A stretch of 64,000 nucleotides of DNA from an uncultured Parabacteroides sp. Lineage in GTDB: Bacteria > Bacteroidota > Bacteroidia > Bacteroidales > Tannerellaceae. Position 1 is the stretch's first letter, and each line of letters opens with the position of its first letter. Below the pieces are notes generated by a model that saw only the letters and a list, made by a program, of their open reading frames with translations, ran no database searches and was not told the DNA's origin. The stretch is from the NCBI GenBank assembly GCA_934725305.1, contig CAKVBA010000003.1:1-64000 (forward strand). The letters run 5' to 3'. Made by a program: the position numbers and the translations under genes. Shown here piece after piece: positions 48,400-57,957 of the stretch.

Positions 48400-49446
48400 T
48401 TAGAAGTACTTCTCTATCTTGTCGAATGTTCGTATCCCTTTTAAGTAAAAGAGCTTGATTAGGCTCTCGTTGAGCAGTTCGGGAATATTGTTTACTGTCG
48501 TTTTGTTCAGGTTCTCTTCCCTTATTCCTTTATACTCTTTTTGTAGTTTGTGAAATTCTTTACGCGCATCATAGACAGCCTTTGCGTTTTTAGGATGGCC
48601 ACAAGCAAGGAACTTGGCTGCTGCTATGTAGTCGAGAATCATTCTTACTCGCATGACATGATTCAGCTCTTTTGTGGGTAAATTCTTGTAAAGCATCAGT
48701 AGGTTGTTGCGGAAATTCAGGAATGTCTTGTGTGGACTTTCTGCTTTCAGTGTTGCTCCTCCTACATGATACACGACCGACTTCGGGCAGCAAACCAATC
48801 GGTGACCTCTTGAACGAAGTCTCCAGCAGAGATCAATCTCCTCTTGGTGGGCAAAAAATCCCTTATCCAGTCCGCCTACCTCTTTATATAGTCCTGTTCT
48901 GATGAACAGGCAGGCTCCTGTTGCCCATATCAGGTCGGCGGGTGTGTCGTATTGTCCATGATCCTTTTCTACGATGTGGAGCAGTCTGCCACGGCAGAAA
49001 GGATAGCCATATTTGTCTATGTAGCCTCCGGCGGCTCCGGCATATTCAAACATCGTTTTGTTTCGTTGTGCCAATATCTTGGGCTGTACTCCGGCAATGG
49101 TCGGGTCAGAGTCCAGCATCTGTAAGGGTGCTTCCAGCCATCCCGCTGTTACCTCTACGTCGCTGTTCAGCAAAACGCTATACTCGGCATCTACCTCTTT
49201 CAGTGCCAGGTTGTATCCTTCTGCAAAGCCATGGTTGCATGTAAATTTGATGATGCGCACCGAAGGAAACTTCTCTTTCAGCATCGGTAATGAGTCGTCT
49301 GTCGAGCCATTATCTGCAACAATCACCTCTGCGATTTCTTCCGGGCTGTTACTAATGACTGATGGAAGAAATTGTTCCATCAGTTTCCTGCCGTTCCAGT
49401 TGAGAATGACAACCGCTACTTTTTTCTTATTTCTTTGATCTTTCAT
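48400..49446 (-). CDS. Glycosyltransferase, family 2
   Basis: The 348-residue GT-A enzyme has VVILNWNG near 12-19, VIVADNGSTDDS, the metal-binding region LLNSDVEV, WATGACLFIR and HQEEIDLCWRLR, the rhamnosyltransferase/WbbL-like set in family GT2. It has no membrane helix. It likely transfers a sugar from a nucleotide donor to a surface glycan; donor and acceptor are unknown. It begins at 49446 and overlaps the acyltransferase gene by 20 bp; an upstream in-frame reading to 49578 lies inside that gene and was rejected. Confidence 0.9.
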   Translation of the reverse strand: MKDQRNKKKVAVVILNWNGRKLMEQFLPSVISNSPEEIAEVIVADNGSTDDSLPMLKEKFPSVRIIKFTCNHGFAEGYNLALKEVDAEYSVLLNSDVEVTAGWLEAPLQMLDSDPTIAGVQPKILAQRNKTMFEYAGAAGGYIDKYGYPFCRGRLLHIVEKDHGQYDTPADLIWATGACLFIRTGLYKEVGGLDKGFFAHQEEIDLCWRLRSRGHRLVCCPKSVVYHVGGATLKAESPHKTFLNFRNNLLMLYKNLPTKELNHVMRVRMILDYIAAAKFLACGHPKNAKAVYDARKEFHKLQKEYKGIREENLNKTTVNNIPELLNESLIKLFYLKGIRTFDKIEKYF

Positions 49447-50335
49447 TTTGTGCATCGCTTCGTTTATACTTCCATCGGCGGTGTGTCCACAGATAGTTTT
49501 CCGGTGCGCGTTCGATGGTCTTTTCCATCCGTCGTGCATACTCTTCGGTAATCCAAAATTCCGGAGTCTCTTTTGCATGTTCGGTCAGCAGCTCAATGTC
49601 TGTTGTGTAGTAGCCTCGTTTGGTCTGTTTCACATCGAGGAAGGCTACGGGCAGATCCAGTTTGCGGGCAATACGCTCGGCTCCTGTCAGGAACGGTGTG
49701 TCTTGGTGCATGAAGTCGGTCCAGTAGTGCAGATTGTTTTTGCTCGGTGTCTGGTCGGCAATGAAGATAACGACACTGCGGATCTTTTCCTGTTTCAGCT
49801 TGATTACATCTCGGATTGTATCATTCTTGCGGATTCCATAAGATCCGAACTGCGTGCGTAGATGGATGAACAGCCGGTCGAAGGCAAGGTTGGTTAGCGG
49901 ACGGTAGATTTGATAGATTCTTGAATCTTCAAATCGGGTTGTCGATCCTGAAAACCATTCCCAGTTGCCGTAGTGTCCCATCAGCAACACGATGCAAGTA
50001 TGGCCTTTTCGCATCAGTTCATCTATCACTTCGGGGTTGCGAAGCAATGCTCTTCTTTGCAGCTCCTCCAGTGAGATGTGGCCCAGTTTGATGGTCTCAA
50101 CCACATAGTCGGAGAAGTGGTGGTAGAAGGCACGCTCCAGTTGTAGCAGCTCACTCTCCGACTTCTCCGGAAAAGAGGCCTTCAGATTACGGCGTACTAC
50201 CTTTTTACGGTAACCGGCTACTTTATAGATGAAAAAGTAGAAGATGTCCGATAGTTTGTAGAGCCAGCTCATGGGCAGAATAGCATGCGCTTTGACCCAG
50301 CCATAAAGAAGTGTATATTCTATTTTAGTCAACAT
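49427..50335 (-). CDS. Lipid A biosynthesis-type lysophospholipid acyltransferase
   Basis: The 302-residue protein belongs to the LpxL/HtrB family, which adds secondary acyl chains to lipid A precursors. It shows the HxxxxE-type catalytic motif in MGHYGNWEW (about 118-126) and FIADQTPS. The WTHRRWK end motif is typical of the family. A hydrophobic N-terminal segment anchors it to the inner membrane. Bacteroidales lipid A is penta-acylated; which chain this enzyme adds cannot be read. It overlaps mtaB by 11 bp and the glycosyltransferase by 20 bp. Confidence 0.92.
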   Translation of the reverse strand: MLTKIEYTLLYGWVKAHAILPMSWLYKLSDIFYFFIYKVAGYRKKVVRRNLKASFPEKSESELLQLERAFYHHFSDYVVETIKLGHISLEELQRRALLRNPEVIDELMRKGHTCIVLLMGHYGNWEWFSGSTTRFEDSRIYQIYRPLTNLAFDRLFIHLRTQFGSYGIRKNDTIRDVIKLKQEKIRSVVIFIADQTPSKNNLHYWTDFMHQDTPFLTGAERIARKLDLPVAFLDVKQTKRGYYTTDIELLTEHAKETPEFWITEEYARRMEKTIERAPENYLWTHRRWKYKRSDAQNERSKK

Positions 50336-51650
50336 AATTCTTCATTCTGAGTGCTGTTCTATCTTCATTCCAGTCGCCTAATTCAATTTGGAGACTTTGG
50401 TTTACCCATTCCGCTTTATAGGGCGCTTCTACTTTGATGTAGTTTTCGGTGAAGCCATGCATCATGCCGCCTTTTCGGGTGTGTTCAAACAGAACCGTTG
50501 CCTTTGTGCCGATATGTTTTTCGTAGAAGGCATGCAGTTTCCGGTCGGACATATCCAATAGTTGTTGGCTGCGGGCATGTTTGGTCTGCGGATCTACGAT
50601 ATAGTCGATCTTCAACGCTTGTGTGCCCGGGCGTTCTGAATAGCTGAACACGTGGAGCTGAGTGACATCCAAACTCTCGATAAAGGCTCGTGCCTCTTCA
50701 AAGCATTCATCTGTCTCGCCACGTGCACCCACGATTACATCAACGCCGATGAAGGCATGTGGCATGATTGTTTTTATCTTTTCTATTTTATGACGGAAGA
50801 GTGCTGTGTCGTAGCGGCGGCGCATCAGTTTCAATATGGTGTCACTTCCGCTCTGCAGTGGAATATGGAAATGCGGAGCAAAGTGCTTGCTTTCTGCAAC
50901 GAAGTCGATAGCTTCGTCGGTGATTAAGTTGGGCTCTATGGACGAGATACGATAGCGTTCGATACCTTCGACTTCGTCCAGCGCCTTGATCAGGTCGATA
51001 AATGTCTCGCCGGTTGTTTTGCCGAAGTCACCGATATTTACTCCGGTCAGTACAATCTCTTTTCCCCCTTTGGCAACCACCTCTTCGGCCTGTTTTACCA
51101 TGCTCTCAATGCTTCCGTTGCGGCTTCGTCCGCGGGCAAATGGAATGGTGCAATAGCTACAGAAGTAGTCACAGCCATCCTGCACCTTTAGGAAATGGCG
51201 TGTCCGGTCGTCTGCCGAACAGGAGGGCGAAAAGCTACGAATATCTTTATAGGCCGATCGGACAATCTCGCCGTCGGTTTCCTGTTTTACCAGCTTCTGT
51301 AAATGTTGCAGGATGTCCAGCTTCTCTTCAGCACCCAACACCAGATCAACTCCTTCGATATGAGCCACCTCTTCCGGCTTTAGCTGTGCATAGCATCCGG
51401 TTACAACCATAAATGCGCCGGGATGTTGTTTGCCGATACGTCGGATTGCCTGACGGCATTTCTTGTCGGCCAGTTCGGTTACTGAACAGGTGTTGATCAC
51501 GCAGATATCGGCTTTTTCGCCGGAGCGAACCTTTCTGACGCCCTGCTCGGCCAGCTGTTTGCCAATTGTCGATGTCTCTGCAAAATTGAGTTTACAGCCT
51601 AAGGTAAAGTAGGCCGCCTTTTTATTTTCAAATAGGGTCTGATCGATCAT
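50325..51650 (-). CDS. mtaB: tRNA t6A37 methylthiotransferase MtaB
   Basis: The 441-residue radical-SAM methylthiotransferase converts t6A to ms2t6A at tRNA position 37. The N-terminal MTTase domain has three cysteines (TLGCKLNFAETS, INTCSVTELAD, VTGCYAQL). The radical-SAM motif CDYFCSYCTIPFARG lies near residues 147-161, and a C-terminal TRAM domain follows. The CKLN start and the eukaryotic-like MtaB signature favour MtaB over MiaB/RimO. The start at 51650 (MIDQTLFENKKAAYFTLGC) avoids an upstream reading to 51677. It leads the three-gene unit. Confidence 0.92.
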   Translation of the reverse strand: MIDQTLFENKKAAYFTLGCKLNFAETSTIGKQLAEQGVRKVRSGEKADICVINTCSVTELADKKCRQAIRRIGKQHPGAFMVVTGCYAQLKPEEVAHIEGVDLVLGAEEKLDILQHLQKLVKQETDGEIVRSAYKDIRSFSPSCSADDRTRHFLKVQDGCDYFCSYCTIPFARGRSRNGSIESMVKQAEEVVAKGGKEIVLTGVNIGDFGKTTGETFIDLIKALDEVEGIERYRISSIEPNLITDEAIDFVAESKHFAPHFHIPLQSGSDTILKLMRRRYDTALFRHKIEKIKTIMPHAFIGVDVIVGARGETDECFEEARAFIESLDVTQLHVFSYSERPGTQALKIDYIVDPQTKHARSQQLLDMSDRKLHAFYEKHIGTKATVLFEHTRKGGMMHGFTENYIKVEAPYKAEWVNQSLQIELGDWNEDRTALRMKNYVD

Positions 51651-51779
51651 TTTGTAAAGTCTTCTAATAAGATACAAACGTATGGAAATTTTTACTGATA
51701 CACAAATGCCTCTCCGTTAATTCCTTTGAAACGGTTCCTCTTTTCGGCCGGAAGGAGTTCTTCCCTATATAAAAGCAGA

Positions 51780-51805
51780 GTGTACCATACGCACGTATGA
51801 TACAC
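51780..51805 (-). terminator. Hairpin after the susCD operon
   Basis: GTGTACCATAC pairs with GTATGATACAC (one mismatch) around a 4-nt loop, 55 bp past the last gene of the susCD unit. The T run after it on the minus strand is short. Confidence 0.6.
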
Positions 51806-51859
51806 CCCTAAAACTGAAATTAAACTAATATAGAACTAAATCTATAAGTACATTTTTAC

Positions 51860-52369
51860 TTATGCAGCCATGTCGATTCGTAAATAAACGACTCCGAAAT
51901 TGCCACTGATGAGATAGTTGCTCGGTACACTCTTGATAATGATCGGAAGAATGTAGCGTTTGCCTGCTTCCAGACCGGCTGTGTTAACAACGAAGTCCTG
52001 TTCCCATAGGCGAACTCCTTTCTTGATGATTACTTCCGGCATTGTGTAGCAAGAGCTTGGCAACAACTGATAAGATGTTCCATAGTAATCGTTGAAAGAA
52101 TCAATCAAATTGGCATCTACAGCCAGTTCAACCGGAATATCTTCCACCATATTCTTCTGATCGGGGATGGTATAGTTTACCATCAGGTCGAATGTCACTT
52201 GGTCACCTACTTTCACTCTTGTTTTGCGCAAGAAGTGACTGGAATAAGGCAATTCAATCGGAGATTTTAATTGACTCCAATCTGTCCACGGATCATCTTT
52301 CAAGCATGATGTGAGAGTAAATAACGCCATTACTGCCACAAATACTGATAATTTTATTCTTGTCATCAT
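51860..52369 (-). CDS. DUF1735-type surface lipoprotein
   Basis: The 169-residue lipoprotein has the lipobox LTSC (Cys at about residue 22). LKDDP follows, matching the K-(D/E)2 surface-export signal known in Bacteroidetes. It then has one immunoglobulin-like beta domain of the DUF1735 type (PVELAVDANLIDSFNDYYGTSYQLLP...). Such proteins accompany SusC/SusD pairs as extra glycan- or protein-binding components, with no catalytic motif. It is the last gene of the unit, 42 bp after susD. Confidence 0.82.
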   Translation of the reverse strand: MMTRIKLSVFVAVMALFTLTSCLKDDPWTDWSQLKSPIELPYSSHFLRKTRVKVGDQVTFDLMVNYTIPDQKNMVEDIPVELAVDANLIDSFNDYYGTSYQLLPSSCYTMPEVIIKKGVRLWEQDFVVNTAGLEAGKRYILPIIIKSVPSNYLISGNFGVVYLRIDMAA

Positions 52370-52411
52370 AATAGTAGTCTTTTTTTAGTCATTGATAAAT
52401 ATCAGCAACGT

Positions 52412-54055
52412 TTATAGATAAACTTCTGTTTCAGGTGCAATGTTATTTTCCTTATCCCAGAAAATCAGAGATTCGTGAATATCCACATCACCTTGAGCTT
52501 TGACATTGCTTTCATTCAAGTTGATTTCGGTCTGCGGATACAGGAATCTTGAAATCAGCTTCTGGTGTGTACTGGATACTGAGCGGCCCAATCTTGGATA
52601 GTCGGTACGTCTCAATTCGCACCAAGCTTCCGTGTGGTCAACCATAAACAGGTTCAACCATTTCTGAGTACAGATAGCTTCCATCTTCTGTTCGAAGGTT
52701 GTCATCTTGTCCCAGTTCACTTTGGCATTGTCCTGATCGAGATACTGGCGAGCAGCTTCCTTCGCACTTACTTCGATAGCAGGAGCAACACCGTTGTTGT
52801 ATGGGAAGTCTGCTGCATTCGTTTTCATAACTGTCTCGTGGCGAGCGATAGAGGCAATGACGGCCTTTTCGTAATAGTCCTTTGCCGCAGCATCGCCACC
52901 CGGAATCATACCGCGAAGAGCCGCTTCAGCCATGAAGAAACCCACTTCGGAACCTGTTCTTATGATTAATGACGACAAAGCTGCCTCTTTGAAAGATACA
53001 GAGCGGCCCAATACGCCGATACAAACACCACTGAGGTAGTTATGGGTCGGAGGATTCATCCAGCCGTAAGGAACACCGATGTACCATTCATTTTCCAATC
53101 CATACTTAGTGTAATCAGCTGTACCATCTGTCGGGTTGCCAATCATTAAGCGTGGAGAGATATATACGCGTAAACGGGGATCGGCATTGTCGCGCAAGAA
53201 GTCAACCAATGAAGAGGTCGGACGCATCTCTTTGTTGGTACCGGTAACGTTGTCCAATGAGTTGTAGCCCCAGCTCGAATACAAGGGGTTCATCTTATTC
53301 GGCTCTTTGTAGTAACCCGGATTGACTTCTATCAATTCGTCGATATTCAGACATTTACCCTCCAATGCAGCCACTTGTGCAGATACATCCTTTACGTTAG
53401 ACATGCGCATCAGCAGATTCAGCTTCAACGTATGGGCGAAGCGTAGCCACTGGTTCATATTACCCTTACACATGATATCTGCCTTTTTTAGCTGAGGACT
53501 GATGCTTCCCGGATCTGCAATCGCCTTGCTGATGGATGCAATGGCTTCGTCGCATTTCACGAGCAGGTCGTTGTAAATATCCTCTGCTTTGTCATATTTC
53601 GGAGAGATGTTCTCACCACCCAAAGCACTCTCTGTATAAGGAACGTCGTTGAATACGTCAACCAGGCGCTGGTAGCACTGTACGATTAGAAGCGTAGCGA
53701 TACCTTCAATGGCTGGATCTTGGTCTTCGATTGCTTTTGCTTTAACGACCTTCAGGTTGGCAACGTATGAATAGTTAGCAGACCAATAATCATCAAAGTT
53801 TTGTGGTGTCATGATACCTGTCAGGGATACATAGGTTCCTGAGTAAGATCCTGACTTGGACACATAGTGTGCATACATTGCATCTGCCGTTGAAATCGGA
53901 TATCGGGCTACATAGTCCAACATACCGGTCAGCAACAATTCTTTCGACACCTTTTCCTGCGTTGCATTATTAGGGTCGTGGTTGATGTCCAGCCAATCCT
54001 GGCAAGAAGTGAACATCATCCCTAATGAAAGTATATATAATCCTATTTTCTTCAT
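52412..54055 (-). CDS. SusD/RagB-family nutrient-binding lipoprotein
   Basis: The 547-residue protein has a lipoprotein signal (MMFTSC, Cys at about residue 18). The SusD-like alpha-helical TPR scaffold follows, opening with QDWLDINHDPNNATQEKVSKEL, typical of the SusD-like_2 subgroup. SusD lids the SusC pore and captures the substrate at the cell surface. It is 13 bp after susC. The cargo (glycan or peptide) cannot be deduced; no glycoside hydrolase, protease, hybrid two-component or ECF sigma/anti-sigma gene lies in the unit. Confidence 0.93.
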   Translation of the reverse strand: MKKIGLYILSLGMMFTSCQDWLDINHDPNNATQEKVSKELLLTGMLDYVARYPISTADAMYAHYVSKSGSYSGTYVSLTGIMTPQNFDDYWSANYSYVANLKVVKAKAIEDQDPAIEGIATLLIVQCYQRLVDVFNDVPYTESALGGENISPKYDKAEDIYNDLLVKCDEAIASISKAIADPGSISPQLKKADIMCKGNMNQWLRFAHTLKLNLLMRMSNVKDVSAQVAALEGKCLNIDELIEVNPGYYKEPNKMNPLYSSWGYNSLDNVTGTNKEMRPTSSLVDFLRDNADPRLRVYISPRLMIGNPTDGTADYTKYGLENEWYIGVPYGWMNPPTHNYLSGVCIGVLGRSVSFKEAALSSLIIRTGSEVGFFMAEAALRGMIPGGDAAAKDYYEKAVIASIARHETVMKTNAADFPYNNGVAPAIEVSAKEAARQYLDQDNAKVNWDKMTTFEQKMEAICTQKWLNLFMVDHTEAWCELRRTDYPRLGRSVSSTHQKLISRFLYPQTEINLNESNVKAQGDVDIHESLIFWDKENNIAPETEVYL

Positions 54056-54068
54056 GGCTGTAAATTTT

Positions 54069-57000
54069 TTAGAATGATACTAAAACGTTGAATCCAAAGG
54101 TTCTTGAAGCCGGTGTGCGGATAGCTGCAACACCTGTTGTGTTATATGAGCCGGATGAGTTGAAATCCGGGTCACCCCAAATATTGGTGCTTGGAACCCA
54201 CATGAACAGGTTGCGGCCAACAAGGCTGACAGATGCACGCTGTAACACCTTTGTCTTTCTCAAGGCGCGTTCAGGCACTTCGTAAGCCAATGATAATTCA
54301 CGCAATCTCCAAGAAGCTGCACTTACTACACGGTTGGCAACGATGTTCTTGTACGGACCGTCCCACAAATATTTGTTACCATCCTGTACGGTAATGTCGG
54401 TATTTTCTCTGTAAGAAACATTACCGTTGGCATCTGTTACTGCATAAGCAGAGTTCGGATAAACGAAACGCTGGCGGCCGGCTACGGCAGATACGTGAGA
54501 TGCACCGAAGAACAACATGTTATATTCAGCATCGAAACGAGTGTAGTGACCACCTCTGTAGTCGAACGTACCTGTCAAAGTGAAGCCTTTCCATTTGAAA
54601 GTAGAAGACAAACCTAAGCGAACTTTCGGCTGTGTGCCGCCAATGATCATCAAGTCACCAGACAATGGATAACCTGTACTCGGATTGATAAGAACCTTAC
54701 CATCGGGTGAACGTTTGTAGTCTGTAGCCTTGATACATGGATAAGGCTGTCCCTTGATGGCGTAAATCGGGCTGTCGATAGTCAGTTCATCTACATCATC
54801 CACCAATTCCATTACCTTTGTTGAAAGGAATGTGGCATTGGCATTGACGTTCCAACGGAAGTCGCCTAATTTTAACAACGGAGTAATACGAAGATCAAGT
54901 TCGACACCGCGGCCACGCATTTTACCAGCATTGATGTATTTGGTGGCATAACCTGTTGAATACGGAATAGAAACGTTTACAGTCTGGTTGTCTGTCATCT
55001 GGTTATAGAAAGCAGCTTCCAACTGAACGCGATCTTTGAACAGACCAATTTCTGTACCCACTTCAAACTCAGTGGTGAATTCCGGCTCAATATAGCGGTT
55101 ACGGATGTTTGTGCTCAAATAATAACCTCCTAATGTGCCGAATGGGAAATTACCTGACGGGAAAGCTAAGTCATCAAGGTTATAATTACCGATGTTTACC
55201 GTACCAACGCGAGCGAATGTACCTCTCAGTTTCAAGTATGACAATACGTCATGATCTTTTAGCTGCTGGATGGCTTCGTTCAACATGATAGAAGCATTGG
55301 CTCCCGGATAGAAGAAAGAGCGGTTTGACGGATCCAATAATGAAGTCCAGTCGTTACGTCCTGTTACCTGTAAGAAGGCCCAATTCTTGAATGACAAGTC
55401 AACACTACCGAAAACACCGATTTTTCTGGTATGGTTGATTGAGTTGCTACCTCCCAATTCACCAATCTTGTTAGCTACATTGTATAGGTTGTCCACTTCC
55501 AATTTGCTGGCTGAAACACCTTTAGAATCAGATTTGGTTTCCTGCAAAGAATAACCTACCATACCTTTGACGGTGAAGAGTTCGTTGATCTTACGTTCTG
55601 CCATCAACATCGCATCGATATTCAAGCGGCAATACAAGTTTGAAGAGGTAGAAACAGATGAATACACATCATTATAGGCATAGTTACGGATACCGGATTT
55701 TTTTGACCAATCTGAATAGTGCCATGCACCATTAGTGGATGTACTGTTGCTGATACCTAAACTTAATCCACCACGGGCTGACGCTTTCAACCAAGGCAGA
55801 ATTTCGTAGTTGATGTCAAGTGCAGTTGTAACACGATCCCAACGGCGATCCCAGCGATAGTTGCCATTGTCGAACCAAGGGCTATCTGCATAGGCAATAG
55901 GCCATTCGTCCTGAGTAGCACCTCTGACGGTCGGGTCGTTCCATGCTTTCAGTTTGCGCAAGTCGATATTGCCCGGCACCTGTAATACTTCGTAGATACC
56001 ACCTTGATTATTGTTGTTAGTATCCAAGTGTGTGTTTGAATAAGACATCTTAGCACCTACCTGCACCTTTTTATATTTACGGCTGGCGTTGAAGCGGATG
56101 GTTTGTCTTACCATATTATCTTCTTCTACTGTACCTTGCTGGTCCACTCTCTGGTATGACACAAACATGGAGCCATGCTCGTCACTTGAAGAGAAAGAGA
56201 GGTCATTCTGAATACCTACACCTGTTTGCCAGAAGCCTTTACGACCTGCATCTAGGTAGCTATATTTACCCATCATCTGATAACCTTCCGGATTAGTCGG
56301 GTCGTAAAGCGGTTCGCCGATAGGCACCATGCTGCCGTCGAATTCCGGACCATACTGCTGGTTTTCATACGCAATATAGTCAGTAGGAAGACCGGTTATA
56401 CCATTAGATGTACCGGCACCGAAGCGAGTCTGCCACTTAGGCCAGTATGATACTTTATCAAATGTGGTAGTCAGAGAGTAGGTGATGCGGGGTTTACCGC
56501 GCTGACCGGTCTTGGTGGTTACATAGATAACACCATTGGCTGCGGATGAACCGTAAAGAGCGGCTGCACTTGCACCCTTCAATACAGATACATTATCAAT
56601 ATCATTCGGGTTCAAAGTTTGCAGATATTCCATTGGAGTAGGCACACCGTCCAATACCAACATGGCTTCGTTGTTACCTTTGAAAGAACGAGCACCACGT
56701 AAAGCGATAACGATACCCGAACCTAATTTAGGAGATGTGATATTGATCTGCAAACCAGAGACTTTACCCACCAATGCAGCGGTTGCGTCTGTACCTTTTG
56801 CAGCGTTCAAATCGTCTGCACTGACCTTGGCTGTTGCATAACCCAACTCCTTGGCTTGTCTTTGGATACCTAAAGCAGTTACGACAATTTCATCCAGTTT
56901 CACCTGGTCGGTCTCCATTATAACACGTACGAAATGGCCTTTTGAGATGTCTGCAACCACATCTTTAAAGCCGATAAAACTGACCACGAGCGTGTTAGAT

Positions 57001-57215
57001 CCTGCCGGAACTTTTTGCAGAACAAACTTTCCATCAATATCGGTCTGCGTCCCGATGTGGGTTTTGTCTTTTAGATACACAGATGCAAAAGGAACGGGTG
57101 TATCGTCCTCCGAACTGATAACAACTCCTGTAATTGTGCGAGTCTCCTGTGCCCATAGTGCGGACGAGAGAACCATCATACACAATAAGAACGTGAATGA
57201 AAATAATCTTCTCAT
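54069..57215 (-). CDS. SusC/RagA-family TonB-dependent transporter
   Basis: The 1048-residue outer-membrane transporter has a signal peptide to about residue 22 (SALWAQ). A carboxypeptidase-regulatory-like beta domain lies at about 27-105 (ITGVVISSEDDTPVPFASV), a TonB box-like stretch KLDEIVVTALG near 110-120, a plug domain with GVIYVTTKTG near 230, and a 22-strand barrel to the C-terminal FNVLVSF. There is no STN domain for sigma signalling. The start at 57215 (MRRLFSFTFLL) gives the signal peptide; an upstream in-frame ATG at 57272 is not supported. It is the first gene of a three-gene import unit with a leader of about 310 nt. Confidence 0.95.
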   Translation of the reverse strand: MRRLFSFTFLLCMMVLSSALWAQETRTITGVVISSEDDTPVPFASVYLKDKTHIGTQTDIDGKFVLQKVPAGSNTLVVSFIGFKDVVADISKGHFVRVIMETDQVKLDEIVVTALGIQRQAKELGYATAKVSADDLNAAKGTDATAALVGKVSGLQINITSPKLGSGIVIALRGARSFKGNNEAMLVLDGVPTPMEYLQTLNPNDIDNVSVLKGASAAALYGSSAANGVIYVTTKTGQRGKPRITYSLTTTFDKVSYWPKWQTRFGAGTSNGITGLPTDYIAYENQQYGPEFDGSMVPIGEPLYDPTNPEGYQMMGKYSYLDAGRKGFWQTGVGIQNDLSFSSSDEHGSMFVSYQRVDQQGTVEEDNMVRQTIRFNASRKYKKVQVGAKMSYSNTHLDTNNNNQGGIYEVLQVPGNIDLRKLKAWNDPTVRGATQDEWPIAYADSPWFDNGNYRWDRRWDRVTTALDINYEILPWLKASARGGLSLGISNSTSTNGAWHYSDWSKKSGIRNYAYNDVYSSVSTSSNLYCRLNIDAMLMAERKINELFTVKGMVGYSLQETKSDSKGVSASKLEVDNLYNVANKIGELGGSNSINHTRKIGVFGSVDLSFKNWAFLQVTGRNDWTSLLDPSNRSFFYPGANASIMLNEAIQQLKDHDVLSYLKLRGTFARVGTVNIGNYNLDDLAFPSGNFPFGTLGGYYLSTNIRNRYIEPEFTTEFEVGTEIGLFKDRVQLEAAFYNQMTDNQTVNVSIPYSTGYATKYINAGKMRGRGVELDLRITPLLKLGDFRWNVNANATFLSTKVMELVDDVDELTIDSPIYAIKGQPYPCIKATDYKRSPDGKVLINPSTGYPLSGDLMIIGGTQPKVRLGLSSTFKWKGFTLTGTFDYRGGHYTRFDAEYNMLFFGASHVSAVAGRQRFVYPNSAYAVTDANGNVSYRENTDITVQDGNKYLWDGPYKNIVANRVVSAASWRLRELSLAYEVPERALRKTKVLQRASVSLVGRNLFMWVPSTNIWGDPDFNSSGSYNTTGVAAIRTPASRTFGFNVLVSF

Positions 57216-57531
57216 ACTAATAGAGTTTGGATAGGTTAATATTATAGTTAACAAAGATTTCATTTTAAACAACCAGGGCTTCTTATCGGTATGAAACGAA
57301 TGAAGAAATCGAGGTTCATATAATAGTATCAGATAGCAAAAAATATTAAAAAAACCATCTCTGTACGAATCTTCTTTTCCTTTCTTCTTCCCCTTTCTTG
57401 TCAGAGTATGGCTACTTCCACTGTTATCCTCTTTAGAGAGTCATCATCTATATCTTATCATCTTGGTTATAGAGAGCTTGGAAATCATGGGCCTCTATAA
57501 AATCATCTTTTTTTATCATCACCTTCAAAAG
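57216..57531 (-). other. Long susC leader (about 310 nt)
   Basis: Between the predicted start site and the susC ATG no open frame is seen. It contains an almost pure purine tract of about 31 nt on the transcript (57370-57400, GACAAGAAAGGGGAAG...), which can be a protein or sRNA target. No stable hairpin with a T run was seen. Confidence 0.5.
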
Positions 57532-57561
57532 CAAAAGTATGCTTTTGTTTTAAAAAACCAA
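57532..57561 (-). promoter_or_regulatory. susC promoter
   Basis: On the minus strand TTG (57561-57559), 19 nt, TACTTTTG (57539-57532): an exact fit to the Bacteroidetes consensus. Confidence 0.65.
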
Positions 57562-57639
57562 ATATTCTGAGGGGAAAATAATCATTTTTTTGCAAAAAAC
57601 TTTTTTTCAATTTGTAGGTTAAAATAAATTAGAAAAACA

Positions 57640-57671
57640 GTTGGATATTCCAATAAACTTATCTACTTTTG
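57640..57671 (+). promoter_or_regulatory. Orphan promoter divergent from susC
   Basis: TTG (57640-57642), 21 nt, TACTTTTG (57664-57671), followed by GCGCC. There is no protein-coding frame downstream for nearly 1 kb, so it probably drives the small RNA at 57677-57812. Confidence 0.6.
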
Positions 57672-57676
57672 CGCCG

Positions 57677-57812
57677 GTTTTAGAAAACACACCTTCAGAA
57701 GAGGAAAACAGCTCGTTGTGAAACGGGGTGTTTTGCCGAAATGGGATAGTATTAGCGTTTGGATGGATAGGTAACAATTTAAAGATGGGTAGGGGATATT
57801 TTCCCTTTTTTT
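57677..57812 (+). ncRNA. Candidate small RNA of about 135 nt
   Basis: From the start site predicted by the promoter at 57640-57671, the transcript can form a long stem: AAAACACACC (57684-57693) with GGGGTGTTTT (57725-57734), one mismatch. It ends in a short hairpin AGGGGA-TATT-TTCCC with a T7 run (57791-57812), as expected for an intrinsic terminator. No open reading frame fits. The location next to a susCD unit recalls the sRNAs found beside polysaccharide-utilisation loci in Bacteroides. The family is unknown to me. Confidence 0.45.
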
Positions 57813-57841
57813 GTATCTCGGCATCTCTTTTTTTGAACGGG

Positions 57842-57874
57842 TTTTTGAATGCCTTTCAAAGGATGTTCAACCCC
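57842..57874. repeat. 11-bp phased array, 3 units
   Basis: TTTTTGAATGC, CTTTCAAAGGA and TGTTCAACCCC. They also form an imperfect hairpin (TTGAA..CCTTT / AAAGG..TTCAA). It lies in the noncoding region between the candidate sRNA and the next repeat. Confidence 0.55.
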
Positions 57875-57957
57875 AATCGTCATTAGAACGAAAAAAGTAA
57901 AACAACTGACTGTTTTTATTCTTTCCTACTCTTGTCAGCACTTCTTTGGGCATCTTG

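Noticed and set aside
54069..57272. ECF sigma / anti-sigma control of susC
   Set aside because: No STN signalling domain is present in the SusC protein and no sigma or anti-sigma gene is adjacent.
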